This document shows, piece by piece, positions 1 through 11,729 of a DNA stretch of 20,686 nucleotides. Origin of the DNA: Saccoglossus kowalevskii (taxonomy: Eukaryota > Hemichordata > Enteropneusta > Harrimaniidae); the NCBI RefSeq assembly GCF_000003605.2, contig NW_003107093.1, positions 325,383 to 346,068 on the forward strand, read 5' to 3'. Under the pieces are notes generated by a model. The model searched no databases, had not been told where the DNA came from, and saw nothing but the letters and a program-made list of their open reading frames with translations. Position 1 is the first letter of the stretch. Each line of letters opens with the position of its first letter. A program made the position numbers and the translations under genes.

Positions 1-2909
1 GATTCTGTTGAACACAATTATACAAAATATTACAGGTCACATATAAACCTTATTTAAATGTGTCTCGTTGGAGGTCACATGGTACCTATCGACTAATGAG
101 TTTGGAACTTGGCGTATAGATACGATTATCTTGTACCTTACATGGTGTGATCGGAATGCATTTCAATCATTTCATGATCTGTTTGCTTTAATTCATTGTC
201 CATTTTTATTTAAAGTATCCATAGAGCAGAAGTGTTTCTTATTTTAAGGTCATTTTTCACGTATGCTAGCCTGAATTAAATGCATCATTCTATTCAGTGA
301 TATCCCTTGTACTCAAGCCACTGTTTCTGAATTCCTTTTGAATTTAGTAATGACATAGGAACATGCGCAAATAGTCGGGTATGTGATCCATTGTGTTTTC
401 TCAGCTGAGAATAGACTATTGCTCAGTCTAGTAGTGACGATTGAGACTTCGCGGCTAGGTTTAGTCGTATTTTTTGTGTGCGTTTCATTTTAATTAATTA
501 ATTAACTGATCGATTGAATGGTGTAATTATTGTCATCGATATTAACTAGAGGATGTTTCTTGTCGATTACCGATATTTTAGATAACGGGGAAACGGCCAG
601 TGTCCAATTGAGTTTATAGTACAAAAGTGACTTTATGCGCTCTAGCATTATTGGGGTGATTTCTAAAATGCACATTATTACCACTGCCCTCAGTATTGAC
701 ATATTCTAACAGATTCGTGTTATCGGTCTCTTTAAGTACATCTCTAGACGTACACCAGTTTACAATCTCTCTACTTTCAATTTATTAACAAGATCTTTGA
801 AATAATGAATACAATCTCTCCAAGGAATCGTGATGCATTATCTTCTCCTGGGGCTAAGACTGGTCAAGGGTAGGGTTAATGGTACAAACAGTGAACATGG
901 GAATTAATCCAATATAAGGCAGCTTCAGTGCACTTGTATCAACGCAGTGTCAATAAACTATTGAATCGCGGTACGCACTACAATACGCAGACGAGGTTGA
1001 CCGCCTAGTCGATATGCCTATAAATCGTGTGGGCCTAAATGCGGCATATTCCCTGACCAGGCTTTCTATAAAGCGTTAATCGCATAGTGTGTTGTTCGAT
1101 TCACAACTTAACACAAAGGAGTAATTACGTCGTCGCCTGACTACACACGCTACGTACGATTACCCCTCAACTGTCTTGTCTGTGCAACCAGTGACGGCCA
1201 TGTCAAGTTGTATACTAGACCCTGGCAACAGGTCGTTTGAATCGGACATTAAAGGTACTTACACATACGCACCCGCTGTATGTGTGCATGCCCGGATATA
1301 GTTAGCCATACGAGTAAATCAAATGCAGCCCCTTTCTACTGATTTTGAAATACAAATTTACCCCCTGTTTTGATAACATGCAGAGTTTTATAAATATCAA
1401 AACACCCACCACCATTATAGTAGATCATAGTATTATGTATATACACAGCTGTATTACTAAATTCGACTTATGTGTGTTAAGAGACATTCAGTGAAATAGT
1501 ACACCCGTTATAAAACCTCACTTATCAATATTGACGTATATAGAATATTAATTTCACTTCTCTTCCATTAAAATAAAATACTTTAATCTAATACTAGTAT
1601 ATAGTATGTCCTTAATAGACAGCCTTGAGTTTCACCGGCGTAAGTTGCACCCGGTGCGTAAGATAAGATCTCGTAATCTCTTTGTATTATTATTACAAGT
1701 GATGTAAATGTGGTGTCCGCCGATGCACACTGGTGCTGACCCGCATTTTTAATATTTATGTCTTTGACGCAATTGAGTATCAATGGTTCACAACTATTGT
1801 CCATTTTAAATCTCATTATAATAAACGCCTTACGTATAAATTTGTTCAAACCAAGCAGAAAATTCAACAATTATACACAGATCCAAATAACCAAAAATTT
1901 TCTTAAAAATCGACACTTATGGTGAGTACCGACTTTTAAATTAAGCATAGGTGAATACAGCTGACCATAGCACCAAAATACAATGACTTACACTCACTTA
2001 CAAGGCTACAGCGGATGTTCGCCGGGTGATGGCCGGTTTTGTCACGGTGCTCACATCTGTTTTTATGTCAACGTAAGTGTTGCATAATAGTTGCGCCAGT
2101 GCTGAACTCCATGCGGGTTTCAGCTCTGCTTTTTATGTCCATTTTTGATGGCGTAACTTGAAAACGCCGGTTGTCCTCTTACGCCGGCGTAAATGGGTAC
2201 AGAAAACAGATCTGAACACGCTAACAATACGATATGTTGTTTTGAGTTGCAAGCGAAGCCCAGGTGCGAAGTTAAATCATCGATTTAAACGTGGAAATTT
2301 GGCCTCATAGAGCGATATTACCGCTGAATTACGATCAGCAACTAGTGGCTTGCGGCAACACGGAATTCATCAATATTTCATTTTGAGAGTAAATCAGTTT
2401 AATACTGGTGCCTTTGTAACGTGCGATTAACTGTGATACCAGTATAGTTGCACTCAGGATATTAATTTGAAAAAAAAAGATTGATTTAGTTATATTAGAA
2501 AAAAAAACTATTATATAATGTGTTATTAGTCATTTGGTAAAGCTACTGTCATACTATTTAGAATACTGACTTGGTTTCATAGCACACGCGATCGATAGCT
2601 TTGCATCCGGATAGCGGATCATTCCATTCTGTCGCATGGGAAGGTGGCTCAATCACCGATGTCCATGTCATCCCGTCTATGTGAGCTTAATATGTATCAA
2701 TATTCCCATACACTGCATCGGGGTGCGTTTTAAAGTGTCAGGAAGTCGGAGTTCAACTGAACATCGCTTACGTTCCAAGCATTAAAGGACTATTAAGATG
2801 AAGAAAAACGTTGATTGTTACCAAATGCCCTCCGGCAACTATAACTCGTCTTCTGGCATACCCCTTAATGAATACAAAAGCCCTCTTGACTACAATTGTT
2901 CATTATCAG
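1..2909. other. Upstream non-coding DNA, no gene supported
   Basis: This is AT-rich sequence in which open frames are short on both strands and none shows coding-like composition or paired splice sites. The longest, about 95 codons on the minus strand at 1583-1870, has a mixed composition with no recognisable motif. Two GC-richer patches, about 1630-1760 and 2010-2195, share pieces such as CCGGCGTAA and look like decayed repeat copies. A-runs occur near 2470-2510. An unseen distal exon or 5' untranslated exon of the downstream gene could lie here. Confidence 0.6.
2179..2192. repeat. Perfect 14-bp palindrome TTACGCCGGCGTAA in a GC-rich patch
   Basis: The 14 bases read the same on both strands. 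Nearby are partial copies of the same words: GGCGTAACTT at about 2150, AACGCCGG at about 2163, and CCGGCGTAAG with CCGGTGCGTAAG at about 1637-1660. Repeated GCGTAA words in a GC-rich island within AT-rich DNA fit the end of a decayed non-autonomous transposon. No complete element with terminal repeats and a target-site duplication can be drawn. Confidence 0.45.
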
Positions 2910-2917
2910 TCACGTGA
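2910..2917. promoter_or_regulatory. Candidate E-box TCACGTGA upstream of the start codon
   Basis: This perfect 8-bp palindrome contains CACGTG, the core bound by bHLH-zip factors of the USF/MITF/MYC type. It lies about 195 bp upstream of the proposed start codon at 3113, where a proximal promoter would be expected. No convincing TATA box is visible. CACGTG also occurs elsewhere in the window by chance, so position is the only support for function. Confidence 0.3.
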
Positions 2918-3056
2918 CGGCCACACAATACTGTCTTGGATATGTGTGTAGAAGAGAGTGTGGTGGACAAACAAAAGGCGAATGTAAACTGATTCAGACG
3001 TAACGATAGTAGACACTTGATCACAGTAGATAGTGTTCTACCCCTAGGTAGTCGCA

Positions 3057-3120
3057 ATGGACATACCTGTTCTTGCCCTGTAGAATGGACTATAATATTG
3101 CCGACGACGAAAATGGCTGA
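3057..3120 (+). promoter_or_regulatory. Two short upstream ORFs, the second overlapping the main start
   Basis: An ATG at 3057 opens 8 codons and stops at TAG 3081-3083. A second ATG at 3085, with A at -3 and G at +4, opens 11 codons and stops at TGA 3118-3120, beyond the main ATG at 3113 in another frame. If transcription starts upstream of 3057, both would be translated before the main frame and would reduce its use. If it starts between 3085 and 3113, they are irrelevant. The transcription start is unknown. Confidence 0.35.
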
Positions 3121-3254
3121 TTCTGGCACACTTGTTTTACCACCTATTGCTTCCAAACCTCGGTATGACTCGGCTTCAGCTCTGGTTCCCGTAGTTAACC
3201 GTGAACACCAACACATCGTAGATGCCGTCGTTTCTCAGCTACCTGAAATAGCAG
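3113..3254 (+). CDS. Exon 1: N-terminus (residues 1-48)
   Basis: The ATG sits in a strong context (AAAATGG) and begins MADSGTLVLPPIASKPRYDS. The frame stays open to GCAG|GTTAGT, a good donor, ending in phase 1 inside residue 48. An in-frame TTG lies upstream at 3017, but no in-frame ATG does. Composition is ordinary, with Ser, Pro, Val and Ala and no hydrophobic leader, so a secreted or membrane protein is unlikely. The next exon in phase is 939 bp downstream. Residues 29-47 (NREHQHIVDAVVSQLPEIA) could form a short amphipathic helix. No family match comes to mind. Confidence 0.65.
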
Positions 3255-4193
3255 GTTAGTCAGAACTGTTACTGTACTCCATAGATACAGCGAAACACGA
3301 CCTCACCTGGTTTACAGCTCACGCCGCCACCATTTTAAGATTAGAGCACCTTGCGTCCAAAGTCTGATAACTCTGAATTGCTGTATTCGGTACATTAATC
3401 TTGAGTAGTGGACGCATCGAGTCGTGGCGATGATCATAGTTGGTCCTTTATTGTTTTCTTTTTAAATCACTGTATGTACGATCAAATTGAAAATAACTGT
3501 AATGGTTCAGAACTATGTCACGATATGAAATTTCGAAGAGAAAATAATGTGGATTTGAGCAGAAATGACCGTGCCATGTCAACACATTTTGTTCAGGGAA
3601 ACCGTTTTTATTTTGAGCATTTTGACGCAGCAACTACGAATCTAACATGGCATTTTGTGACGATGTTTATGTTCTGTAATTCTTAGAGGGAACACAATAT
3701 ACTACAATGGCGCGTAATTTTGTGCCTCGTTTTTTATTAACCTTGTAACGTCGATGTGATATTCACTGCAAACTTTAGTATATAACATCATGTTAGCAGT
3801 GAAATAAACAAAACAGAGACGGGAGAAAATAGTTGATGGGAAAGACATTTTATTCGTAGATATCGGGACATGCCATTAAATGAATATCAACATTAATTGA
3901 CACATGCATGCAAAATGGGGCTTATTTTGCTCCCCCATACCTGATGACATTGTTTGATACCGTCGCCCCTGTCAATTGACAGATGAATAGATCGATGACA
4001 ATGCACAAACACCTTGTTGTTTACGATACCCTTTAGTGATTGCGACAGATAACTTTGTTATCTCTAACCCCACAGGGGGTCACCTCCAAATATCGAATAG
4101 CACATTCGTTTCAACTGATCGACAGACATAACTAACCAGATTGTGTTGTATTACCGATATTATTAGCAATACAATATTGTTTTGTCTTCGCAG
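3255..4193 (+). other. Intron 1
   Basis: It runs from donor GTTAGT to acceptor TTCGCAG. It holds no supported gene. An open frame of about 92 codons at 3408-3686 has no ATG start and unremarkable composition. A run of short T-rich and A-rich stretches is the only other texture. Confidence 0.6.
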
Positions 4194-4309
4194 ATATTTT
4201 ACGCCGCTCACATAGCCATTATGGCAGCACTAACTCGCTAACCGATTTGTTACTGCGAACGTCACTGAACGACGTAGAACGACTACCTCCCATACATCCC
4301 TCAGTTGCG
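4194..4309 (+). CDS. Exon 2: Ser/Leu-rich segment (residues 48-86)
   Basis: The acceptor is TTTGTCTTCGCAG and the donor is the consensus GTAAGT. Entry is phase 1 and exit phase 0, matching exons 1 and 3. The segment reads ILRRSHSHYGSTNSLTDLLL and continues to a Pro-containing end (LPPIHPSVA). RRSHSHYGSTNS resembles a basophilic kinase target surface, and LTDLLLRTSL would be a short helix. The two other frames contain stops, which supports this one. The function is unknown. Confidence 0.7.
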
Positions 4310-7300
4310 GTAAGTGTTTGAAAACCCCCTTTAAAACAATAATGCCATGACATTGAAACGATTCAACCAAGGGGATTAGCTTATTCTCTTTAAATAAAGA
4401 ATTCTCACTTTTTATGGGAAAGAGTGTGTATTGTTTATGTATTATTAGATTTATTTTCAAAGGTTATTACACTGGTACTTTATTTTAAATTAGAATAGGA
4501 CACTGTGCTTTTCAATTCTTCTTACTCTGAATGCATGTGCTGTAATCATATTGTTGTAAAAATATATGGAATTGTGTAGTCTCCGTCTGACCCAATAAGC
4601 TGACATGGCCACGCAAATCCGTACCGTGTTGTACGTAGATGTCCCCCGAGGAAGTTTAAATCACAAACCATAAAGGGCGAACGCCCAAGTTTTATTTCAC
4701 ACTTTGTCCACTAGTAGTTTTATTCTCGCTCGTTAAAAGAAGCTTTATGTGTATCCGTGATTAACAAGGTTTGTGATAATAACAAAGTTGGCTATACATG
4801 TTTTACCCCAGCGTGCCTGTAGTGTTGTTTCTATTCAAGGCCGTAGCAATAGAAGGACTACCACCAAACAATACGTTGCGGCTATCTAATGACGCAAATG
4901 ATGCAAATCCCGCGAGTACATTCAATTCGAGGTTACCGTGGGGCATCTCCCAAATGGTGTTCTTTCTTACACATACACACAAAGGCAACATATATCATTC
5001 GCTGATTTACTGATGGGAATTACGACTTTTAGGTTGATTTGTCGACATTACGTAGTTTACATGGATTACGGCGTTTTTCCTATATGACAACATACCATGG
5101 CATGTTGAAGAATTCGAGCCTGGCAACCGGCCATGCTGTCCATCATGGCGTCGGGTTGCAAAGATAATACCAGGCGAGTTACTCGATAGGGGTGCTCGCA
5201 TTTCTGTGGTGGGAAAAGGAACGAGTGAAACAATGTATGGTTAAACCAAGAGTATGTATTCATAGTGCCGACTTTCATATGGTATCGCCGTCAAAACAGT
5301 GTGCGGTTACGAATGTTAGGGTCGTGTACTGAACTTGCTGAACATTGGGTTTTCGCCCTGAAAGAAAAAGAATGTGTTTACATAGCCATATTAATGTTGG
5401 TAGCCATCTGTGTGGAAATTGATTGGAAGTCATCAAGTAAATCTCACCAATGATAATTTTGCACAATTATTTATATTGGGGAGGAAAGGAGATGGGAGGG
5501 GATGAAACCGCAGACAGCCTAGAGAGAAAAAAACTCTAGGTAGTATAAAGAAAGAAAACAAACTTCCTATTTATTTCCAACGTCCACGGTAACGTCTCAA
5601 CTATTGCCTGAATCACAGTCTCTCTATCCCTGTGCCTGAATTAATGTCATGAATTATGCAATCATCGACTACTTGTATGTTCAACATAAATCATCCTTTT
5701 GTACATAGGTAGTTAAATTTAAACAACGATTTTGTTCTCTGTCACGGAATAGTTTAGTGGTTACGAGCAGTGAGAGAGTCCGAGAAAAAGGGAGGAAAAC
5801 GTAAATGTTTATGAATAGAGGACAATTAGTTGTCCTGTAATTTGAACGCTGATCTCATATATATTATTTATATCGATTGAATCAATTACAAATTTATATG
5901 AATCATTGTATTCAATTTCTAAATCGCAATCATTTAGTCCGGATTTCAATCAATGTGAAAACTACCAAAATAACTACTTCTTGATTCACGTGTGCTCGCT
6001 TAACTACTCACAACAATACTGATATAACGAATGCAATCAACTAATTAACAATACAATTCTTCAATGGGAGACATTATTTTGTCGATCAACCGTCCAGCAT
6101 GTTTATTTTATACGTGCACACAGCAAAAATGACGTTTAAGTTCGTCATAAATCACTCTAATATGATACTGCGTCAGAAAGAAAGTATTCTAAACAGCTAG
6201 GTTACTCTGTCATTTACGTCACGACAGATAATTTGATGATATTGATGTTTTATAACGCGCGTAACCATAGAGACACAGAGACGCGGAAACTCACGTGTAG
6301 CTTAAATTGACCGAGATTCTTTCAAGTTGAATTCGGAAGGCGAGTTAGTTCTTTTGCTGGTGGGTTTGATGTATTAATTTGTAATTCTTAAAGGAGTTCT
6401 CGTCATTCATGTTATACGACCTTTGTATAAGAAATGAGTCCATTCGTCACGTGATCTTCGTTTCGGAAAAGGGACATTATCGTTAGTTACCTAAGGCGAC
6501 AAGAAGGGCGTATCGGCAGTTTATAAATTGTAGTGGGTTGTCCAAATAATGTAGTCTGCCGATATTTGTTCGATTCTAAAATGTAATAAATAACCAACCA
6601 GATTTGGATAATGCGACAGCATTGCAATAAATTCATAGCTCCGTGCCTGCCATACCACCATCACCACCGTCTACACGGCCACGCTGAAAGAAAAACACGT
6701 TTCGCTTCCAGTGAAATCTGTGAAAATACTCGAGAGGTACTGTGTGTAGTTTAGTGGTGTAAACAAATACAATGCACGGTAATTCCAGCCATCGGGTGTT
6801 ACCAGTGCTGTCAGAATGTTTACGTGTGGACGTCAGCTACGTGTAGTGTTTAAAAGGTCACCAACTACCTTTTTTCATAATTGTATAATCCATGTAATGA
6901 GCCCAAACATGATTTTTGTGATATCAAATCAAACTATATTTAGTTCAGCGCCATCTTTTTTCATGTTAAGCAGACATAACCAACATTTAGACAGATTGAC
7001 AATTAATTTTAGTTGGAAAGAAAATCCATTTCCCAGCTTAATAGTAGGTTTTTTCACGTGGCGTGTGTATTCATTTTGTGCAACGAGGGCAATGTTGGCT
7101 TAGTATTGCATGGATTGAAAAATATGAAAGAATATGGCGAAAAAACGCCTTTTTCAAGTCACCGTACATGTCGATCAAGTTTAAACTATGTGTTTACACT
7201 TTACAATCGGAACTATTCTACAACCGGATGCTCAAATCCACTAAACTGAAAAAATGTAATGTTTATTTAATGTTTTCCTGTGCCATTGTCAAATGTCGTG

Positions 7301-8661
7301 CGCATAGAACTACTCGGCTGTAATCGGTTACGCAGATTACTTGTAATCTCCTATGCGCTGCTCGATTGTCCGAGATATAAACATGATGCTTGTATGTATC
7401 ATGGTATATAACATAGTTGTAAAATTCTATGTTGTTCAACGTATGGATTATAATTTATCAGTAATGATGGGCAATATCGGTTATTACTCACTGTAAAACC
7501 ATAAGTTTTGTGATTATGAATCTTTGGGAACTGACTTAGTATACTGTAGCTGAAATAGCCAAGTCATTCAGTTGGTAATTTGGTTCACCAAATTGAATCT
7601 GAACTTTTATATAACCAAGGAAAGTATCCGGCAATTTCAGCAAGAATACACTTCAATCTATACATTATCAAAGCAAACCCATGGTGCAATGGGTGTCAAT
7701 CACGAAATTCGGTTGTCCATAGAAATAAAACAATTACGAGAAATTTAACACATAATCACCAGATTGTACTCGGGTAATTTAATTACACGGCTGTCCTGAT
7801 ATCTTTAAAATTATTACTTGTACGCTGCTGTTATAAATATTAACCATCCATCTCGATTCTACTTACTGGCTAATGATAACATATTTAAACAACCATGGCA
7901 ACAACTTGTCACAACACTGATGCCGTGTTTGATTTCTAATCATAGGCGACGGTTATAGCTCTCGCGAGATAACATATCACGTCACGATCTTATTGAATTG
8001 TAAAGATTTACGGCGAATGACTTCATTTAGAGGGGTTGGACAGTATGGCTTATGGGGAGACAAGATGGTGGAACAACTGTGCTAGATTTATTTAACGATA
8101 TGTCGCTGTATATTATTCTTGCACCCCTCTATTAAATGTATGGGTTTTTGAAAATATATTCTGTCATTCCCCCCCAAAGAATTTTGTTTTTAGTTTGAAA
8201 TTCACTCTTTGCGGCCCCAAACAAAATTCACCGCACAGTATATTATACTGGTCAAACACCAAGTCTGGTTGAACTGGACTGAAGATTACGAGAGGGTGGC
8301 GTACATCAAATCACGCATAGATTTAGTTGTCGAGTTGAGTCATGAAAGACGAGAGTTCAAGGTACTGCAACTTCAGCACATAACAAATAAACACATACTA
8401 AAGTTACTTATAATTTGACACAAGTGGGCCCATAAGTAGCCCAGTTCCCTTTGTCAAATGTCAATATATTTATTCAAGGTACACATTTAAAGTCAGATTC
8501 CTACCCTTGCTTTTAAATGAGGAGTCTGCGATAATAATTGAAACGTTTGTGTTTTACTCACATCCGTTGTGTGTTTGTGAACCACCTGTTGCTTGTTTGA
8601 CACGCTCCTCGTAAAATGATTCTTTAGGTTAGTGACTATAATGTTTTATTTTATATTCATG

Positions 8662-8709
8662 TCGATATAATCAATAAATCGCTGTTCGATATAATCAATA
8701 AATCGCCGT
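8662..8709. repeat. 24-bp tandem duplication, two copies
   Basis: Two adjacent 24-bp copies beginning TCGATATAATC and containing AATAAATCGC differ at one base (GCTGT versus GCCGT). The near-identity suggests a recent local duplication in intron 2. No function is evident. Confidence 0.85.
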
Positions 8710-8981
8710 GGGAGTGGTACTGCCAGAAGGATTTCTCACTCTCAATACAATTATAATGTATGTGTTTTATTTGCGAAATTCGGTTAGATAACCAAAACTG
8801 TGATTCACGATCATTTGACGTGCATGGCAATACTGATGATAGTGATATTAAAGATGAATCCACCATGATATGACACGAAAGGGACGATACCTTCACTGAA
8901 ACAAATCTGAACTTGAACGTGCTGATATTCACGTCAACCAATTGTTGACAGCCTAAACACCCAACACCGTACATGATTTCG

Positions 8982-9016
8982 TGAAAACAACAATATACGG
9001 TTACTTGTTGTTTTCA
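8982..9016. repeat. Short inverted repeat, 12-bp arms, 11-bp loop
   Basis: TGAAAACAACAA at 8982-8993 is the exact reverse complement of TTGTTGTTTTCA at 9005-9016. It would form a small AT-rich hairpin in the intron 2 transcript. In AT-rich DNA such arms can arise by chance, and no T-run terminator context applies in a eukaryote. Confidence 0.5.
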
Positions 9017-10286
9017 AGTATTGACATCGCCTCCGGTTCCACCATTAATATCTTGTATCTAAGGTTTTACACAAAAACATACTTTCTATCCTTTAACCTT
9101 TCCTAATCCGTGTGTCTCAATGGGAAAAGTCATTCTCTATTATTTCAAGTTTAATGTGCAAAGGTTTGGGGTAGTACCTGCTGGCTTTAATTGTTGTGAG
9201 CACTTGGTATCCCGTGGCTGAAAGTCGGCGGTGTGTCCGCGGTTATTGTGTTCATGGGGATTATTATTACCTTAGCGTGTACATTTTACTCAATTTGCCG
9301 CAACTTTGTTTATTTTCTTGCTACCGGTTTTCGTCGGTTGACTACTCCCTAGTAAAATGTTAGCAGAATGTAATGATTGCACTTACAAAGGTCATTCGTG
9401 TCAAACGGCTAACAATACATTGGTATGTTTACCACATTCAATGTGCGTTCAAGCAAGTCACTCAAAGCGTCTTTACCGACGACATATTGGTTGGTACTTG
9501 GGTATCGATGTCTGCCCCATGACCCGTACTGTAGGCTGGTTGTTGACAGAAAACACGAAAATTGTTAATTAAGTTGATTACAATGAATGATGTATCTATG
9601 CATCGTGTATCGAATATTGAATAACGCGGACTGACGCAGACATAAGTTAGTAGGTTGGAGCCGTATATACCAAATTGTGGGATGTATCAATGCAACCATA
9701 GTGCTTTCTTTCCAAGTCATATTCAATTCGTTGCCCAAATTAAGCTGAAATGACCACAATATACATAGCTCAATTGCAGATTAAATAATAGTTATCTATT
9801 TTACAAAATACGTACATTTGACTACCAATTATGAAACCCCATTATGCAATGGATGTCAATCGCAATAGTTGATACGTAGTAGGTAGAGGGCACATTTGAT
9901 TTCCATAGACCTATTTTATCGGCCAATACGATCGACTCACATTGACGTTTTGTGTATGAAGAAACCCTGCAAACATTAGAGAATCTCTGCTCAGTTCGAC
10001 TTTTCTATATCAGTATTTATTTTTCTTCTAGTATTTAATTATAAATTCAGTGTTGCTTGTTTATTATTGTAATCGTGACTAGAATGCGTTTTATCCTGCA
10101 TTTTGATCCCCCGGGGTGTATGCAACTCACTACAAGTTAACTATAATTGTACACGAGTACACGGTACGACCAGCCAGATTGAAGACATATTACCTAGTAT
10201 ACAATCACTTCAATAAAATTACGCTAACAGCAGAAGTTAAAATTAAATGCAAATAGGTAAATAAGGATTAAAATCATCGACTGACA

Positions 10287-10505
10287 GTGACCAAAATTCT
10301 CCCCAGCGAAGACAACACCGATTTTACTTGCGTCAAAAAACCCAACAACGTCATGATAGATCACCATATAGCATACACAGTAGTAACTTTAACATCAACG
10401 ATGCTGCTGCAATTCATTCTAATTTACAGTTGTCGACGGATCTACAAACACATCCAAGTCAAACACGCGGCTTTTAGTAAAGCCAGGTGTTGCAATATTG
10501 CGTGA
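10287..10505 (+). other. Orphan open frame with a hydrophobic segment, possible transposon remnant
   Basis: The frame is open for 72 codons from a GTG, with TGA codons just upstream, so it has no ATG start at its beginning. Residues about 31-49 are hydrophobic (TVVTLTSTMLLQFILIYS) and are followed by a basic, Cys-containing tail (CRRIYKHIQVKH). That is the layout of a single-pass membrane anchor with a short cytoplasmic tail, as in many membrane proteins and in envelope-like tails of retroelements. Codon use is less AT-biased than the surroundings. No flanking LTR, primer site or polymerase is visible, so the identity is unproven and chance remains possible. Confidence 0.2.
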
Positions 10506-11359
10506 ACTATTGGCCCTAGGAGACGTTAAAGCCCGGCGACGTCTGCTGCACGGTTGTCATATTTGGAGTATCACGTATTGCGTGTATTGTGTTGAATTTC
10601 CAAGTACGTACTTAAATGTGACGCACGAATAAGACGAAACAAATCTTCAAACATTATACTAGTACATTAATAGCCTGATCACGCAAGTATAACATACAAG
10701 TGATTTGAGATAAAATTCGACAATTTTGCTAAAAAAGTAAACATGGCTCCGTCAAAATATAATTCGCGTCGAACTAGATTGCCAAATCGTTTGCAACACA
10801 TAATAACACCCATACTTGTTGTCGGCCATTTTTAAACGCCGTTTTTGCTTGATAATGTTTTTTAAAGTGGTTGTCATAGTTACAAGTGTTAACCCATTAT
10901 TATGTCTGAGATTAGACGGGCCATTAGTCGCGCCGATTGGCAGACGTAATAATGATTCCAAGCTAGAATGTCATAACCTACAACAGAATGGCATTCTTCA
11001 CTATTAAATTACGAAGCCAGTTCTTCAACCTGAATTAATGGCTTTGTGTGGTTACCCGAGAAAGACAAAATGTAAAACTACACTGATAATTGTGGTATAG
11101 TATGGTTAGTATCTCCTTCAATTACAAACAACCACATTCATTGTTGTCTGTTCATGCTACTTGTGAACTCGACTAATATTTAGCTATTTGCCTCACAATG
11201 ACATCATCATGTATACATACTACGTGTCTAGTTTATAAATGATATACAACACGTGATTAAATACATGTATTTGCATCGTCCCCCTTAGGTATGTGTGTTA
11301 ACCGATTGTAGGTGAGGGAGATCTCTAATAAACTTGTATTTTGTGTTGCTTTCTTTTAG

Positions 11360-11461
11360 AGTTCCCGGGGTGAACAAGTCACGAGGTATATAACCTTCGT
11401 TTCACAGCCGCCAATCGAGAGACGACCTCCTGGCAAGAGACCAAAACATACACCTAGAAAG
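11360..11461 (+). CDS. Exon 3: basic Pro-rich, NLS-like segment (residues 87-120)
   Basis: The acceptor is TTGCTTTCTTTTAG and the donor AAG|GTATAAG. The exon is exactly 34 codons, phase 0 to 0, and the other two frames contain stops. It reads SSRGEQVTRYITFVSQPP and then ERRPPGKRPKHTPRK. The second half is dense in Arg, Lys and Pro, resembling a classical nuclear localisation signal and offering an SH3-type Pro/Arg surface. An internal AG (TTTCACAG at about 11400-11407) could serve as an alternative acceptor. Confidence 0.7.
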
Positions 11462-11729
11462 GTATAAGTACCATCTTATTTAGACCTATGCACATACTTG
11501 TATCGAATCATAATGACTTCAAGCCATGACTCTTCAAATAAGGAATGCCGAGAGAGAAATGACACTGTTTTAATTTAACGAAATTTTATTATAATTCAGT
11601 TTGGAATTTGAAGTGTTCTAAGTGTCCTCTGGCGAGTATTCATACATGCGAAGCACACAATGGGAGTTTTTGCAGTTAGATTGTCTGTATGCGTGTTTGT
11701 ATGTGTGTGTCCGTGTGTCCGACTGTTCT

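Larger units (their letters stand above)
4310..11359 (+). other. Intron 2, about 7 kb, no supported gene
   Basis: This long AT-rich stretch separates exons 2 and 3, which share phase 0. I found no further phase-compatible exon with good sites, though a small exon with weak sites could be missed. Minor contents are listed separately: a 24-bp tandem pair at 8662-8709, a 12-bp inverted repeat at 8982-9016 and an orphan open frame at 10287-10505. Open frames at 6816-7323 and 8657-8974 have no recognisable motif. A separate gene boundary inside this interval cannot be excluded, in which case exons 1-2 would belong to another transcript. Confidence 0.5.

Noticed and set aside
4803-5013. Opposed open frames on both strands near 4800-5010, with a somewhat less AT-biased patch
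   Set aside because: Could be an old transposon scrap, but neither frame shows a recognisable motif and no repeat ends are visible.
6816-7323. Overlapping plus-strand open frames of 78-95 codons
   Set aside because: Three frames are open together, which suggests a chance lack of stops. No frame shows coding-like composition or good splice sites.
8657-8974. 105-codon minus-strand open frame, the longest in intron 2
   Set aside because: Composition is average for AT-rich DNA, no motif is visible, and it includes the 24-bp tandem duplication.
9357-9572. 71-codon frame with ATG and six cysteines, resembling a small secreted peptide
   Set aside because: No hydrophobic signal segment follows the ATG, cysteine spacing matches no toxin or defensin pattern, and no flanking exon fits.
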